In this document: in pieces, positions 33,445 to 41,369 of the stretch
How positions within the stretch are numbered: position 1 is the first letter of the stretch
How the letters are laid out: each line of letters opens with the position of its first letter
Assembly: GCA_946613135.1 (NCBI GenBank)
Contig: CAMOFI010000003.1
Coordinates: 1-41,569, forward strand
DNA from: an uncultured Bacteroidales bacterium
Lineage (GTDB): Bacteria > Bacteroidota > Bacteroidia > Bacteroidales > P3
Direction: 5' to 3'
Length of the DNA: 41,569 bases
The notes under the pieces: model-generated
Databases searched by the model: none
What the model saw: the letters and a program-made list of their open reading frames with translations, nothing else
What the model was told of the DNA's origin: nothing
Program-made: the position numbers and the translations under genes

Positions 33445-34353
33445 TTAAAAGCTTTTATTTTGTTGTGCCGACACATTGACAGTTCTATTTTCAAACAGAT
33501 TTGTGAACTCTTCAGGGAAAGGTGTTTCAAGTTTTATTTCTTTCTTGGTGACAGGATGGTAAAACCATAGTCTGAATGCATGTAATGCCAAACGCTTGAT
33601 AGGAGAGTTGTCGTCGCGGTATCCATAGATTGGATCTTTCAGCAACGGGTGATTCAAGTCTCTCATATGTACTCTAATCTGGTTGCGGCGACCCGTTTCG
33701 AGGTTCATCTGCACAAGAGCGAATTTATTGTTTTTCTTTAATGTCTTATAATGTGTTATTGCCAATTTTCCTCCATTATCGACAGGTGATGACACTACTC
33801 CATACTCGTTTTCTGTCAGCCAAGATTTCACCGTGCCGTATGCTGGGACCGGTGCTCCCCATGTTACGGCTATATATGCACGGTCGAACACTGTAGCTTT
33901 CCAGTCTTTTTCCAGTTCGCGTGCCACTTCTTTCGATTTTGCAACAAGAAGAAGACCCGAGGTGTCGCGATCCAATCGATGCACCACATGTGCTCTTATG
34001 CGTGAGCGTCGACTGATGAAATATTTGTTAAGTTCGCTTATAACTGTAATATCGTTCTCGTGAGGACTGCTGCTCAACAATCCAGTAGGCTTGTTTACGA
34101 CTAAAAGATAGTGATCTTCATAAACAATAGGCATTTTGCCCATCATTAGTTTCTTGCGGTTTTCATCGCCCTCGATTATTACTGTCATTCCAGGAGACAA
34201 TGGAAAATCGTATTGGGTAATTCTCCTCGAACTAATCACTATTCTATGTGCAAGGATTTCCTTCTGTTTCGTACGACTACTGTCGGGAAAAGTTTTTTTG
34301 ATTAGTTCGTACAATTTTATAGGCTCTTTCACCTCAATTTCCAAAGTCTTCAT
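33445..34353 (-). CDS. RluA-family RNA pseudouridine synthase
   Basis: This 302-residue enzyme converts uridine to pseudouridine in rRNA or tRNA. The catalytic motif HRLDRDTSG is at 125-133 (catalytic D128), preceded by VVNKPTGLLSSSP and followed by ETGRRNQIRVHMRDLNHPLLKDPIYG and LALHAFRLWF. The N-terminal 70 residues resemble an S4-like RNA-binding part. I cannot say which RluA-family target it has. It lies between murA-DUF4290 and the parS-like site. The 80-base gap downstream (33364-33444) shows no clear promoter or terminator. Confidence 0.92.
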   Translation of the reverse strand: MKTLEIEVKEPIKLYELIKKTFPDSSRTKQKEILAHRIVISSRRITQYDFPLSPGMTVIIEGDENRKKLMMGKMPIVYEDHYLLVVNKPTGLLSSSPHENDITVISELNKYFISRRSRIRAHVVHRLDRDTSGLLLVAKSKEVARELEKDWKATVFDRAYIAVTWGAPVPAYGTVKSWLTENEYGVVSSPVDNGGKLAITHYKTLKKNNKFALVQMNLETGRRNQIRVHMRDLNHPLLKDPIYGYRDDNSPIKRLALHAFRLWFYHPVTKKEIKLETPFPEEFTNLFENRTVNVSAQQNKSF

Positions 34354-34375
34354 ATATAAATCCGAATTAGTTTAA

Positions 34376-34391
34376 TGTTACACGTGAAACA
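34376..34391. other. parS-like centromere site (ParB binding)
   Basis: The 16 bases TGTTACACGTGAAACA match the near-universal parS consensus TGTTTCACGTGAAACA at 15 of 16 positions, the difference being at position 5. It lies in the non-coding gap between the pseudouridine synthase and the deacylase gene, which favours a real site. parB itself is not in this window. parS sites cluster near the chromosomal origin in most bacteria. Confidence 0.75.
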
Positions 34392-34484
34392 TACCAATAA
34401 CAACTTATATATCAATAAAATATATAATTTATTCAATAGTATGTTTCTTTTAATAATTAACAATGATTCATAGAGTTATGAACA

Positions 34485-34991
34485 TTACTCTTCATATAGA
34501 TTGACCACTTCCCATTGGTTACCGATATTTTCTATGAATTTCAACATGTCCTTGCCACTTATAACCAACGATGCCCTGTTGTCGTTTGGATGAAAACTTA
34601 CTTTCTCTGCACACATGAGTTCCTTGTCAACAAACAAGGTAACATCATGATTTATATCATTGATCAATCCAAAAAGACTTACTGAACCAGGTTTCAAACC
34701 CAGATATTTCTGCATTCGTTCAGGCGATGCAAAAGACAACTTGCCTTGTTTCAACATCTTCTCAACAGAATGAATATCCATCTCGTGACGGCTATCCATG
34801 ATGACAAGATAATGTCTGTTGCCTTTATGATTGCGGAAAAAAAGATTTTTACACAAAGTGGTTCCCTTGCCGCGATAAAACTGAGAGGCAATCTCTATTG
34901 TTGGAGCTTCCGGATGTTCGTAGTATTCAAATTCAATACCTTTAAGCTTGAGATAATCATATACCTGCTGCTGACCAATCATCTGACACAT
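34485..34991 (-). CDS. Prolyl-tRNA editing deacylase (YbaK/ProXp-like, PrdX type)
   Basis: This 168-residue protein fits the stand-alone prolyl-tRNA synthetase-associated (YbaK/ProXp) domain. It has GTTLCKNLFFRNHKGNRHYLVIMD, KLSFASPERMQKYLGLKPGSVSLFGLIND and VSFHPNDNRASLVISGKDM, as in ProXp-ala/PrdX. Such enzymes remove alanine or other misacylated residues from tRNA-Pro. The start chosen overlaps the nadA stop as TAATG, favouring the ATG at 34991 over the in-frame ATG at 34982. Confidence 0.92.
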   Translation of the reverse strand: MCQMIGQQQVYDYLKLKGIEFEYYEHPEAPTIEIASQFYRGKGTTLCKNLFFRNHKGNRHYLVIMDSRHEMDIHSVEKMLKQGKLSFASPERMQKYLGLKPGSVSLFGLINDINHDVTLFVDKELMCAEKVSFHPNDNRASLVISGKDMLKFIENIGNQWEVVNLYEE

Positions 34992-35938
34992 TATTTGATT
35001 ATTCCCAACTCTTTTGACATCTCAAGCATTTTGACGATAGGCTTTGAGGCACGCTCTATAATATCGTCACTAAGAATAATTTCTGGTCTTTCATCACGAA
35101 GACACAGATATAGTTTTTCTAAAGTATTCATTTTCATATATGCACAATCCGTACAAGCGCAATTTTCGCCACTTGGCACTGTTAAAAACTTTTTATCTGG
35201 ATTGTTTTTTTTCATTTCATACAATATTCCAGACTCTGTGGCTACTATGAACTTTTTCTTTTCAGACGATTTTATGTATCCAAGCATGGCCTTGGTAGAA
35301 CCAACAAAATCTGACACTGCAAGAACAGCTGAATTGCATTCAGGATGAGCTATTACCAAAGCATCAGGATTCTCTGCTTTCAGTTTCAATATATTTTCAG
35401 CCTCGAGAGCGTCATGGACAGTACACACTCCATTCCAGAGAAGCATATTTCTTCCTGTTTGCCTATTGATATATCCCCCAAGGTTTTTGTCTGGAGCAAA
35501 AATGATTTTTTGATCCTTAGGCAAAGCGTTGACAAGTTTTTCTGCATTTCCAGAAGTACAGATCAAATCTGATTCTGCCTTGACTTCTGCCGAGCAGTTT
35601 ACATACGATACCACAATATGATCGGGATGAGCCTCTTTGAATTTTTTTAGGTCTGCACCACTGCATGATTCGGCAAGTGAACAACTGGCATTTACATCGG
35701 GAAGAATCACTTTCCTCTTCGGGTTAAGTATTTTAGCCGTTTCAGCCATGAAGTGAACTCCACAGAAGACAATTATTGAGGCATCAGTGCGCTGAGCCTC
35801 CTGAGCCAATGCTAAACTGTCTCCAACAAAGTCAGACAAAGCCTGTATCTCATCTATTTGATAATAATGTCCTAAGATAACAGCATTTTTTTCTTTCTTC
35901 AGTCTTTCAATCTCTTTTTTATAATCAGCAGTAGTCAT
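34991..35938 (-). CDS. nadA: Quinolinate synthase
   Basis: This 315-residue enzyme condenses iminoaspartate with dihydroxyacetone phosphate to quinolinate in NAD synthesis, using a [4Fe-4S] cluster. The likely ligands are C86 (VNASCSLAES), C172 (WNGVCTVHD) and C265 (CTDCAYMKMN). AVILGHYYQ, DFVGDSLALA, FAPDKNLGGY and AHPECN are typical of NadA. nadB and nadC are not in this window. It is cotranscribed with the downstream deacylase gene and has a clear promoter at 36012-36044. Confidence 0.97.
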   Translation of the reverse strand: MTTADYKKEIERLKKEKNAVILGHYYQIDEIQALSDFVGDSLALAQEAQRTDASIIVFCGVHFMAETAKILNPKRKVILPDVNASCSLAESCSGADLKKFKEAHPDHIVVSYVNCSAEVKAESDLICTSGNAEKLVNALPKDQKIIFAPDKNLGGYINRQTGRNMLLWNGVCTVHDALEAENILKLKAENPDALVIAHPECNSAVLAVSDFVGSTKAMLGYIKSSEKKKFIVATESGILYEMKKNNPDKKFLTVPSGENCACTDCAYMKMNTLEKLYLCLRDERPEIILSDDIIERASKPIVKMLEMSKELGIIK

Positions 35939-36011
35939 ATATTGATGTTTGTAATTTTATATAGTAATGATTTATAATATTATAATTAATTTTTTAAAAT
36001 TATAACATTTG

Positions 36012-36044
36012 CAAAATTACAATTTTTCGACAAACAAAGACAAA
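36012..36044 (-). promoter_or_regulatory. nadA promoter
   Basis: On the minus strand TTTG (36041-36044) is followed after 21 bases by TAATTTTG (36012-36019), a good TTTG/TAnnTTTG pair 73 bases upstream of nadA. Confidence 0.6.
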
Positions 36045-36097
36045 AAAAAAGAATTTAATAAATATTTTTTTTCTTTTATTTTTTTATGGTGTTTATT

Positions 36098-36366
36098 TGT
36101 TGATAACACTCATACATTAAAATTTCTGAAAATAAATAGTAACTCATTAATATCTATTTATGAACATACAATTTATTGATTATTATATGTTTGTTTCTTT
36201 TTAAACACTATGTTTATTATAAAATCAACAGAGTGTTGTGAACATAAATTTTTAGTTTATACTTATGAGGATTTTATTTGAAAAACCTGTTATTTTCTCA
36301 CACATATCAACAATATTTTTTCTATTTCGTCTTATCAACAACATATAATAAACATTTTGTTAAAAA
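36098..36366. other. A+T-rich region with DnaA-box-like repeats (possible oriC)
   Basis: The non-coding stretch 35939-36493 is very A+T-rich. It holds copies of a TTATCAACA-like 9-mer, one base from the E. coli DnaA box TTATCCACA: TGTTGATAA at 36098-36106 (reverse), AAATCAACA at 36222-36230, ATATCAACA at 36304-36312 and TTATCAACA at 36332-36340. Weaker relatives lie at 36234-36242 and 36358-36366. Genes diverge from this gap, and a parS-like site is 1.6 kb away. These are features of replication origins, but strand composition argues partly against it and no dnaA gene is near. Confidence 0.4.
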
Positions 36367-36464
36367 CCATATTAATATTTTATTTTACAATATATTACTT
36401 ATTATTGGTGATAATTATTTTAAATTTTTTTTCCCGTTTAACTATTGGTGGGCAACTTTTATTG

Positions 36465-36472
36465 TAAATTTG
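36465..36472 (+). promoter_or_regulatory. rpiB operon promoter -7 element
   Basis: TAAATTTG, an exact TAnnTTTG match 21 bases upstream of the rpiB start. A TTGG lies 16 bases further upstream as a weak -33 element. Confidence 0.55.
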
Positions 36473-36493
36473 CAAATCTAAATATGTAAAACA

Positions 36494-36937
36494 ATGAATG
36501 AAATTATACCTATAGCTTCCGACCATGCAGGTTATGAACTAAAAGAAAAGGTGAAACAATACCTTTCATCTAAAAATATTGATACTAAAGATTTTGGTAC
36601 ATTTTCTTCTGAAAGTGTCGACTATCCGGACTATGCTCACCAAGTGGGTTCTGCAGTGAATAATGGTACATATAAAAGAGGCATAGTAATATGTGGTTCC
36701 GGCAATGGTGTGCAGATGACGGTTAATAAATATCCTAACGTCAGATGTGCCCTTTGTTGGACAGAGGAGATAGCTTCTCTTGCCCGACGGCACAACGACG
36801 CGAATATTCTCTCTATGCCTGCCAGGTTTATATCAGAGGACCTCGCCTTAAGAATAGTTGATATTTTTCTTTCTACACAGTTTGAAGGAGGACGCCATCA
36901 ACGTCGTGTAGAAAAGATAAACAAGATTATCTGTTAG
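36494..36937 (+). CDS. rpiB: Ribose 5-phosphate isomerase B
   Basis: This 147-residue protein interconverts ribose 5-phosphate and ribulose 5-phosphate. It has IASDHAGYELKEKV near the start, DFGTFSSESVDYPDYA, the active-site cysteine in GIVICGSGNG (about C68) and RRHNDANILSMPARF with the conserved histidine. Length is normal. It heads an operon with the LutB-like gene (9-base gap) and deoC, so the set may handle pentose phosphates from nucleosides. Confidence 0.96.
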   Translation: MNEIIPIASDHAGYELKEKVKQYLSSKNIDTKDFGTFSSESVDYPDYAHQVGSAVNNGTYKRGIVICGSGNGVQMTVNKYPNVRCALCWTEEIASLARRHNDANILSMPARFISEDLALRIVDIFLSTQFEGGRHQRRVEKINKIIC

Positions 36938-36946
36938 TTTATCTTT

Positions 36947-38101
36947 ATGGATAACAGCTTTTATAATAATTTCTTAGAGTCTTCGGAAACTGTCATAAAA
37001 GATGGTTCTCGACAGATGAGTTTTGGTCTGAAAAAAGAAAAGACTCCTTTTCTTGAATACAAAAAGAGTTGTTACCGCTTTTATGACGCACGACTTCGTG
37101 CAATAGAAAACATAGATGAGGAGCTGAACCGTTTTGAATCTCAGTTTTCTAACAAGCACAATGCTGTATTTTGGGCTACTGACTACAACGATGTTTTTGA
37201 GAGTTTAAAGCGTCTCTTCAAAACAGAAAAAACCAGGTCTGTACGTCTGCCGAATATCAATTCTTCGACGATTTTCAGAGAATTGGGAATAAAATATTTT
37301 CTCAGTGATCAGAAAATTGAGCTTCGCGACGATGCTGACATGAATTTTTTCGCAGCAGACATGATGTTTTCTGACAATGGTAGTCTATTACTTAGTAATC
37401 AAACAAATAATACTTTCTCTAAACTATCGAACAAGAATACGAATGTTATATTTATTACGATAGACAGGATTATTTGTAATAGCGATATGATAGAGGTATA
37501 TCAGCAGCTTATGGACTATCGTAATGGAGGTGCCAGTCAGGATATGATTGTATTCAAGGGCTCGCCAAATTGCTCAAACTATCTTTTTATCATTGATAAT
37601 CAACGTAGTAATATTCTTGCAGAGAAAAATATCCGTAAAGTTCTGTCGTGTATCGAATGTGGCAGATGTAATGACGTTTGCCCGGTATATCAATCAATAG
37701 GCGACGAACCATACAATAATGTTTTTACTGGTCCCATATCGCATATTACTCTTCCCTATCTTGAAACTTTCGAATCATATAAACATTTAGTTTATGCTTG
37801 CACATTGTGCGGAGCATGTGAGGAAGTTTGCCCTTTAGAGTTGCCAATAAGAGAGATGATTGTTAATGTTCGACAGTCGTTTTTTAGTGATGAAGTATTG
37901 GACAAGAGCGACCGTCGTCAGCTTACAATTATGCGCAGGTTTTTGTCGAATCGTTCTAAAATGAACACTATCAAACTATTGCGGTATAAACTTTTGTCAA
38001 TGTTTATATCTCAGGACCTAAAAAAATCTCGTCGCATTCAACCTCTCGACCAAGAAACTTTCAATAAGGCATTCAAAAAAAACAATGGCAATGACAAGTG
38101 A
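36947..38101 (+). CDS. LutB-like iron-sulfur protein (8Fe-8S ferredoxin domain)
   Basis: This 384-residue protein carries two [4Fe-4S] motifs: CIECGRCNDVCP (C235, C238, C241, C245) and CTLCGACEEVCP (C285, C288, C291, C295), with the LutB/LldF-specific VYQSIGDEPYNNVFTGPIS between them. The N-terminal 210 residues are where LutB has its LUD domain, but here they are very divergent. The family moves electrons from lactate or similar substrates. It lies between rpiB and deoC, overlapping deoC by 17 bases, and no LutC is nearby. A lutA-like gene is at 13910. Its real substrate is therefore open. Confidence 0.8.
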   Translation: MDNSFYNNFLESSETVIKDGSRQMSFGLKKEKTPFLEYKKSCYRFYDARLRAIENIDEELNRFESQFSNKHNAVFWATDYNDVFESLKRLFKTEKTRSVRLPNINSSTIFRELGIKYFLSDQKIELRDDADMNFFAADMMFSDNGSLLLSNQTNNTFSKLSNKNTNVIFITIDRIICNSDMIEVYQQLMDYRNGGASQDMIVFKGSPNCSNYLFIIDNQRSNILAEKNIRKVLSCIECGRCNDVCPVYQSIGDEPYNNVFTGPISHITLPYLETFESYKHLVYACTLCGACEEVCPLELPIREMIVNVRQSFFSDEVLDKSDRRQLTIMRRFLSNRSKMNTIKLLRYKLLSMFISQDLKKSRRIQPLDQETFNKAFKKNNGNDK

Positions 38102-38918
38102 TTTTACATTCGACCACAAAGATTTTCAATCTATCAAGAATAGTATTAAGGATCAAATAGATAATAATAGGGACAGTCTTATAAAACAAGTATTTACCTG
38201 TGTAGATAACACCACGCTTAGTGGAAGCGACAGTATTAATTCTGTAGCTGATTTTTGTAGGGCTACTGTTTCCATGTGCCGTGAAGGGTTACATCCTGCA
38301 TCGGTGTGTATATATCCTTTCTTTGTTGCCGAGACAAAAAAGTTGCTTAAAGACACTGGTATTTCAGTGGCTTCTGTTGCTGGTGGGTTTCCAGCCGGAC
38401 AAATTCCGTCAGCTCTAAAAAACAATGAGGTGCGTTATATTGTCGAAAATGGAGCTGACGAAGTTGACTTTGTAATCAATAGAGGGTCTTTCTTGTCGGG
38501 AGATGTCAGTTATGTATTCGACGAAGTTGCTTCAGCAAAGGAGATTTGCGGAAAGTCGGTTCTCCTTAAAGTAATCCTCGAAACCGGCGAGCTCCTTTCT
38601 GCGCAAAATATTTATGCCGCTGCAATGATAGTTATGGAAGCTGGCGCTGATTTTGTAAAGACATCGACTGGTAAAATACCTGTGGGTGCAACTCCAGAAA
38701 GTGCTTATGCTATACTATCTGCAATTTTCGAATTTCAAAAAAAAGAGTCCAGACCAATAGGTTATAAAGCTGCAGGAGGACTCTCTACAATAGACGAAGC
38801 ATTGTTTCACTATTGTATGGCATCAAGAATACTTGGAATCGAAAATATTGATAAACACAGGTTTAGAATCGGTACGAGTAGACTTACAACTCAATTGTTT
38901 AAAAATTTAACATTTTAA
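38085..38918 (+). CDS. deoC: Deoxyribose-phosphate aldolase
   Basis: This 277-residue class I aldolase cleaves 2-deoxyribose 5-phosphate into acetaldehyde and glyceraldehyde 3-phosphate. The Schiff-base lysine lies in ADFVKTSTGK; CVDNTTL, SVAGGFPAGQ, EVDFVINRG and GYKAAGGL are family motifs. The frame opens with ATG GCA ATG at 38085 and overlaps the LutB-like gene by 17 bases; the second ATG (38091) is also possible. With rpiB it suggests nucleoside pentose salvage. A weak TTATTTTG at 38945-38952 in the 125-base gap downstream could serve the next gene. Confidence 0.95.
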   Translation: MAMTSDFTFDHKDFQSIKNSIKDQIDNNRDSLIKQVFTCVDNTTLSGSDSINSVADFCRATVSMCREGLHPASVCIYPFFVAETKKLLKDTGISVASVAGGFPAGQIPSALKNNEVRYIVENGADEVDFVINRGSFLSGDVSYVFDEVASAKEICGKSVLLKVILETGELLSAQNIYAAAMIVMEAGADFVKTSTGKIPVGATPESAYAILSAIFEFQKKESRPIGYKAAGGLSTIDEALFHYCMASRILGIENIDKHRFRIGTSRLTTQLFKNLTF

Positions 38919-39043
38919 ATACAAAATTATTTATTTTTTTTTTGTTATTTTGCATTCTTAAAAATGTTTAAAGCCATTATCGATTCATCTATTAACAATC
39001 CGTATATTGCAAAGATAAAAATAGGTTAAAGTACACATTATAA

Positions 39044-40228
39044 ATGAAACCACTCCAACAAAAACTCTCCAGATATACTGCCCCTCAAGAGGCTAAGGCC
39101 AAGGGCGTATACCCGTATTTCAGAGAGATTGCGAGCGATCAGGACACCGAAGTGCTGATGAATGGAAGAAAAATCCTTATGCTCGGGTCCAACAGTTATC
39201 TGGGTCTCACAAACCATCCTAAAATCAAGGAAGCCGCTAAAGCTGCTATAGACAAGTATGGCACAGGGTGTGCAGGTTCTCCCTTCCTCAACGGCACCCT
39301 CGACATTCATCACCAACTTGAAAATATTCTTTCTGACTTTTTGGGCAAGGATGGCGTAATGCTCTTCTCTGCAGGATTTCAAGCAAATTCAGGTGTAATT
39401 CCTTGTGTAACAGGAAGAGGAGACTATGTCATCTTCGACGAAATGGATCATGCCTCTATCATAGAAGGTAAACGTCTTACGTTTGCTAATACACTAAAGT
39501 ACAAGCATAACAACATGGAAGACCTCGAGCGTGTGTTGCAACGTTGTCCTATAGATGCTGCCAAGCTTGTAGTTACCGACGGTGTGTTCAGTATGGAGGG
39601 TGATGTGGCAAAATTGCCTGAAATTCAGAAATTGTGCGATAAGTATCAGGCAACGCTCATGGTCGACGAGGCTCATGGCTTAGGTGTCTTCGGTCGCGAA
39701 GGACGCGGTGTGACAGACCACTTCAACTTGCTCGACAAAACGGAACTCGTCATGGGCACCTTCTCCAAGTCGCTTGCCTCGATAGGTGGTTTTATAGCTG
39801 CCGACAAGGAAACCATCAACTGGATGCGACACAACGTGCGTCCTTATATCTTTACTGCAAGTATTCCGCCATCGGCAACGGCATCGGTGATTGCCGCAAT
39901 TGAAGTAATGCGTTCAGAACCTGAACGTCAGGAAAATCTGTGGAAAGTGGCCAATTATGCGCTTAAGTCGTTCCGCGATGCCGGCTTCGAGATAGGCAAC
40001 ACAGAAACTCCAATCATTCCTCTTTATGTGCGTGACAACGAGAAGACATTCATGGTGACACGCATGCTTCTCGACGAGGGCGTTTTTGTAAACCCCGTCA
40101 TTTCGCCGGCTGTTCCGCCTGAGGATACGCTTATCCGTCTGGCTTGGATGGCTACTCATACTATTGAACAGGTAGACTTTGCTGTCGACAAGACGGTCAA
40201 ATGTTTCAAAAAACTTGGTCTTTTGTAA
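39044..40228 (+). CDS. spt: Serine palmitoyltransferase (sphingolipid synthesis)
   Basis: This 394-residue PLP enzyme of the alpha-oxoamine synthase family condenses serine with a fatty acyl-CoA to 3-ketosphinganine. The PLP lysine is K242 in MGTFSKSLASIGGF, the form seen in serine palmitoyltransferases rather than the TGTLGKAFGG of Kbl. VDEAHGLG (D208, H211), MDHASII (H136) and SNSYLGLTNHP agree. Its N-terminus (KLSRYTAPQEAKAKGVYPYFR) closely resembles what I recall of the Bacteroides enzyme BT_0870. A GNAT-like gene follows after 14 bases and may be cotranscribed. Confidence 0.93.
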   Translation: MKPLQQKLSRYTAPQEAKAKGVYPYFREIASDQDTEVLMNGRKILMLGSNSYLGLTNHPKIKEAAKAAIDKYGTGCAGSPFLNGTLDIHHQLENILSDFLGKDGVMLFSAGFQANSGVIPCVTGRGDYVIFDEMDHASIIEGKRLTFANTLKYKHNNMEDLERVLQRCPIDAAKLVVTDGVFSMEGDVAKLPEIQKLCDKYQATLMVDEAHGLGVFGREGRGVTDHFNLLDKTELVMGTFSKSLASIGGFIAADKETINWMRHNVRPYIFTASIPPSATASVIAAIEVMRSEPERQENLWKVANYALKSFRDAGFEIGNTETPIIPLYVRDNEKTFMVTRMLLDEGVFVNPVISPAVPPEDTLIRLAWMATHTIEQVDFAVDKTVKCFKKLGLL

Positions 40229-40242
40229 AATAGTTTATATAT

Positions 40243-41364
40243 ATGAAAAACATTGTCATCAGCGAAGTTAAAGGTCGTCGCGACCTCAACAAGTTCATAG
40301 CTTTCCCTAACAAGCTTTTCAAGGGTGTGCCAACATACGTACCACCTCTGAACCGTGACGAGCGTGCTCTGCTGACTGACAAGAATCCATCACTCGAGCA
40401 CAGTGATTTGCAGATGTATCTGGCTTCGATAGACGGCAAGATAGTGGGTCGTGTTGCGGCCATCATCAACCATACCGTCAATGAGCATTGGAACAAGAAG
40501 GCCGTCCGCTTCGGATGGTTCGATTTCATCGAAGATTTCGATGTCTGCAAAGCGCTGTTCGACAAGGTTGTTGAGTATGGACGCGGCAAGGGGATGACCG
40601 AAATAGAAGGCCCCTTCGGCTTTACCGATATGGACAAGGAATGCTGGGTCATCGAAGGCTTCGACGCCCGCCAGAACCTCAGTACGCTCTACAATCCAAA
40701 GTATTACATTGACTTTATCGAGCGTCTTGATTGCAAGGTGCTTTGTCGCTGGCAGCAGTACAAAATGCCAGCAAGCCAGCCCATCCCCGACAAGGTGGCA
40801 CGCATCAACCAGCTCATTCTTGAGCGATATAACCTTAAACTGCTGAAATTCAAGAAACGCAGTGAGGTATATCCATACGCACACAAGTTTTTCCATACGC
40901 TCAACGACTCGTTCAAGGACCTCTACGATTTCGTGCCAATGACCGAGAAGGAAATTGATGTCTATATCAAGGAGTATTTCCCCTTCGTGAATCTCGATTT
41001 CGTCAATTTTGTCGTCGATCAGGACGATAACCTGGTGGCCTTCGGCCTTAGCATCCCCAGCCTCACGGAGGCCTATCAGAAGGCCAACGGACGCCTCTTC
41101 CCCTTCGGATGGTACCACCTGCTTCGCGCCCTGCGCAAATACGACACCATCGACCTGCTGCTCAACGGCGTGCACCCCGACTGGCAGAAGCGCGGCGTGC
41201 ATTCCATCTACTATGCCGAAATGAACCGCAACGCCATCAAAAACAATGTCGTTTGGGCTTATACCAATCCCCAGATCATAGGCAACGAGGCTGAGAAGAT
41301 TTGGGGTACTACCTATCAGACCGAAGAGCTGATGAAACGCGCCGTCTTCGGCAAGGAGATATAA
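40243..41364 (+). CDS. GNAT-like acyltransferase family protein of unknown function
   Basis: A 373-residue cytoplasmic protein. It matches a widespread Bacteroidota/Clostridia family, often labelled N-acetyltransferase, with RRDLNKFIAFPNKLFKGVPTYVPPL at the start and GRVAAIINH then FGWFDFIEDFDV. Further on are GMTEIEGPFGFTDMDKECWVIEGFD and a second half ending in the GVHPDWQKRGVHSIYYAEM stretch, which resembles the acyl-CoA loop (Q/R-x-x-G-x-G/A) of GNAT enzymes. The tandem position behind serine palmitoyltransferase suggests a role in sphingolipid acylation, but this is inference only; the family's activity is not established as far as I know. Confidence 0.8.
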   Translation: MKNIVISEVKGRRDLNKFIAFPNKLFKGVPTYVPPLNRDERALLTDKNPSLEHSDLQMYLASIDGKIVGRVAAIINHTVNEHWNKKAVRFGWFDFIEDFDVCKALFDKVVEYGRGKGMTEIEGPFGFTDMDKECWVIEGFDARQNLSTLYNPKYYIDFIERLDCKVLCRWQQYKMPASQPIPDKVARINQLILERYNLKLLKFKKRSEVYPYAHKFFHTLNDSFKDLYDFVPMTEKEIDVYIKEYFPFVNLDFVNFVVDQDDNLVAFGLSIPSLTEAYQKANGRLFPFGWYHLLRALRKYDTIDLLLNGVHPDWQKRGVHSIYYAEMNRNAIKNNVVWAYTNPQIIGNEAEKIWGTTYQTEELMKRAVFGKEI

Positions 41365-41369
41365 AGGTT

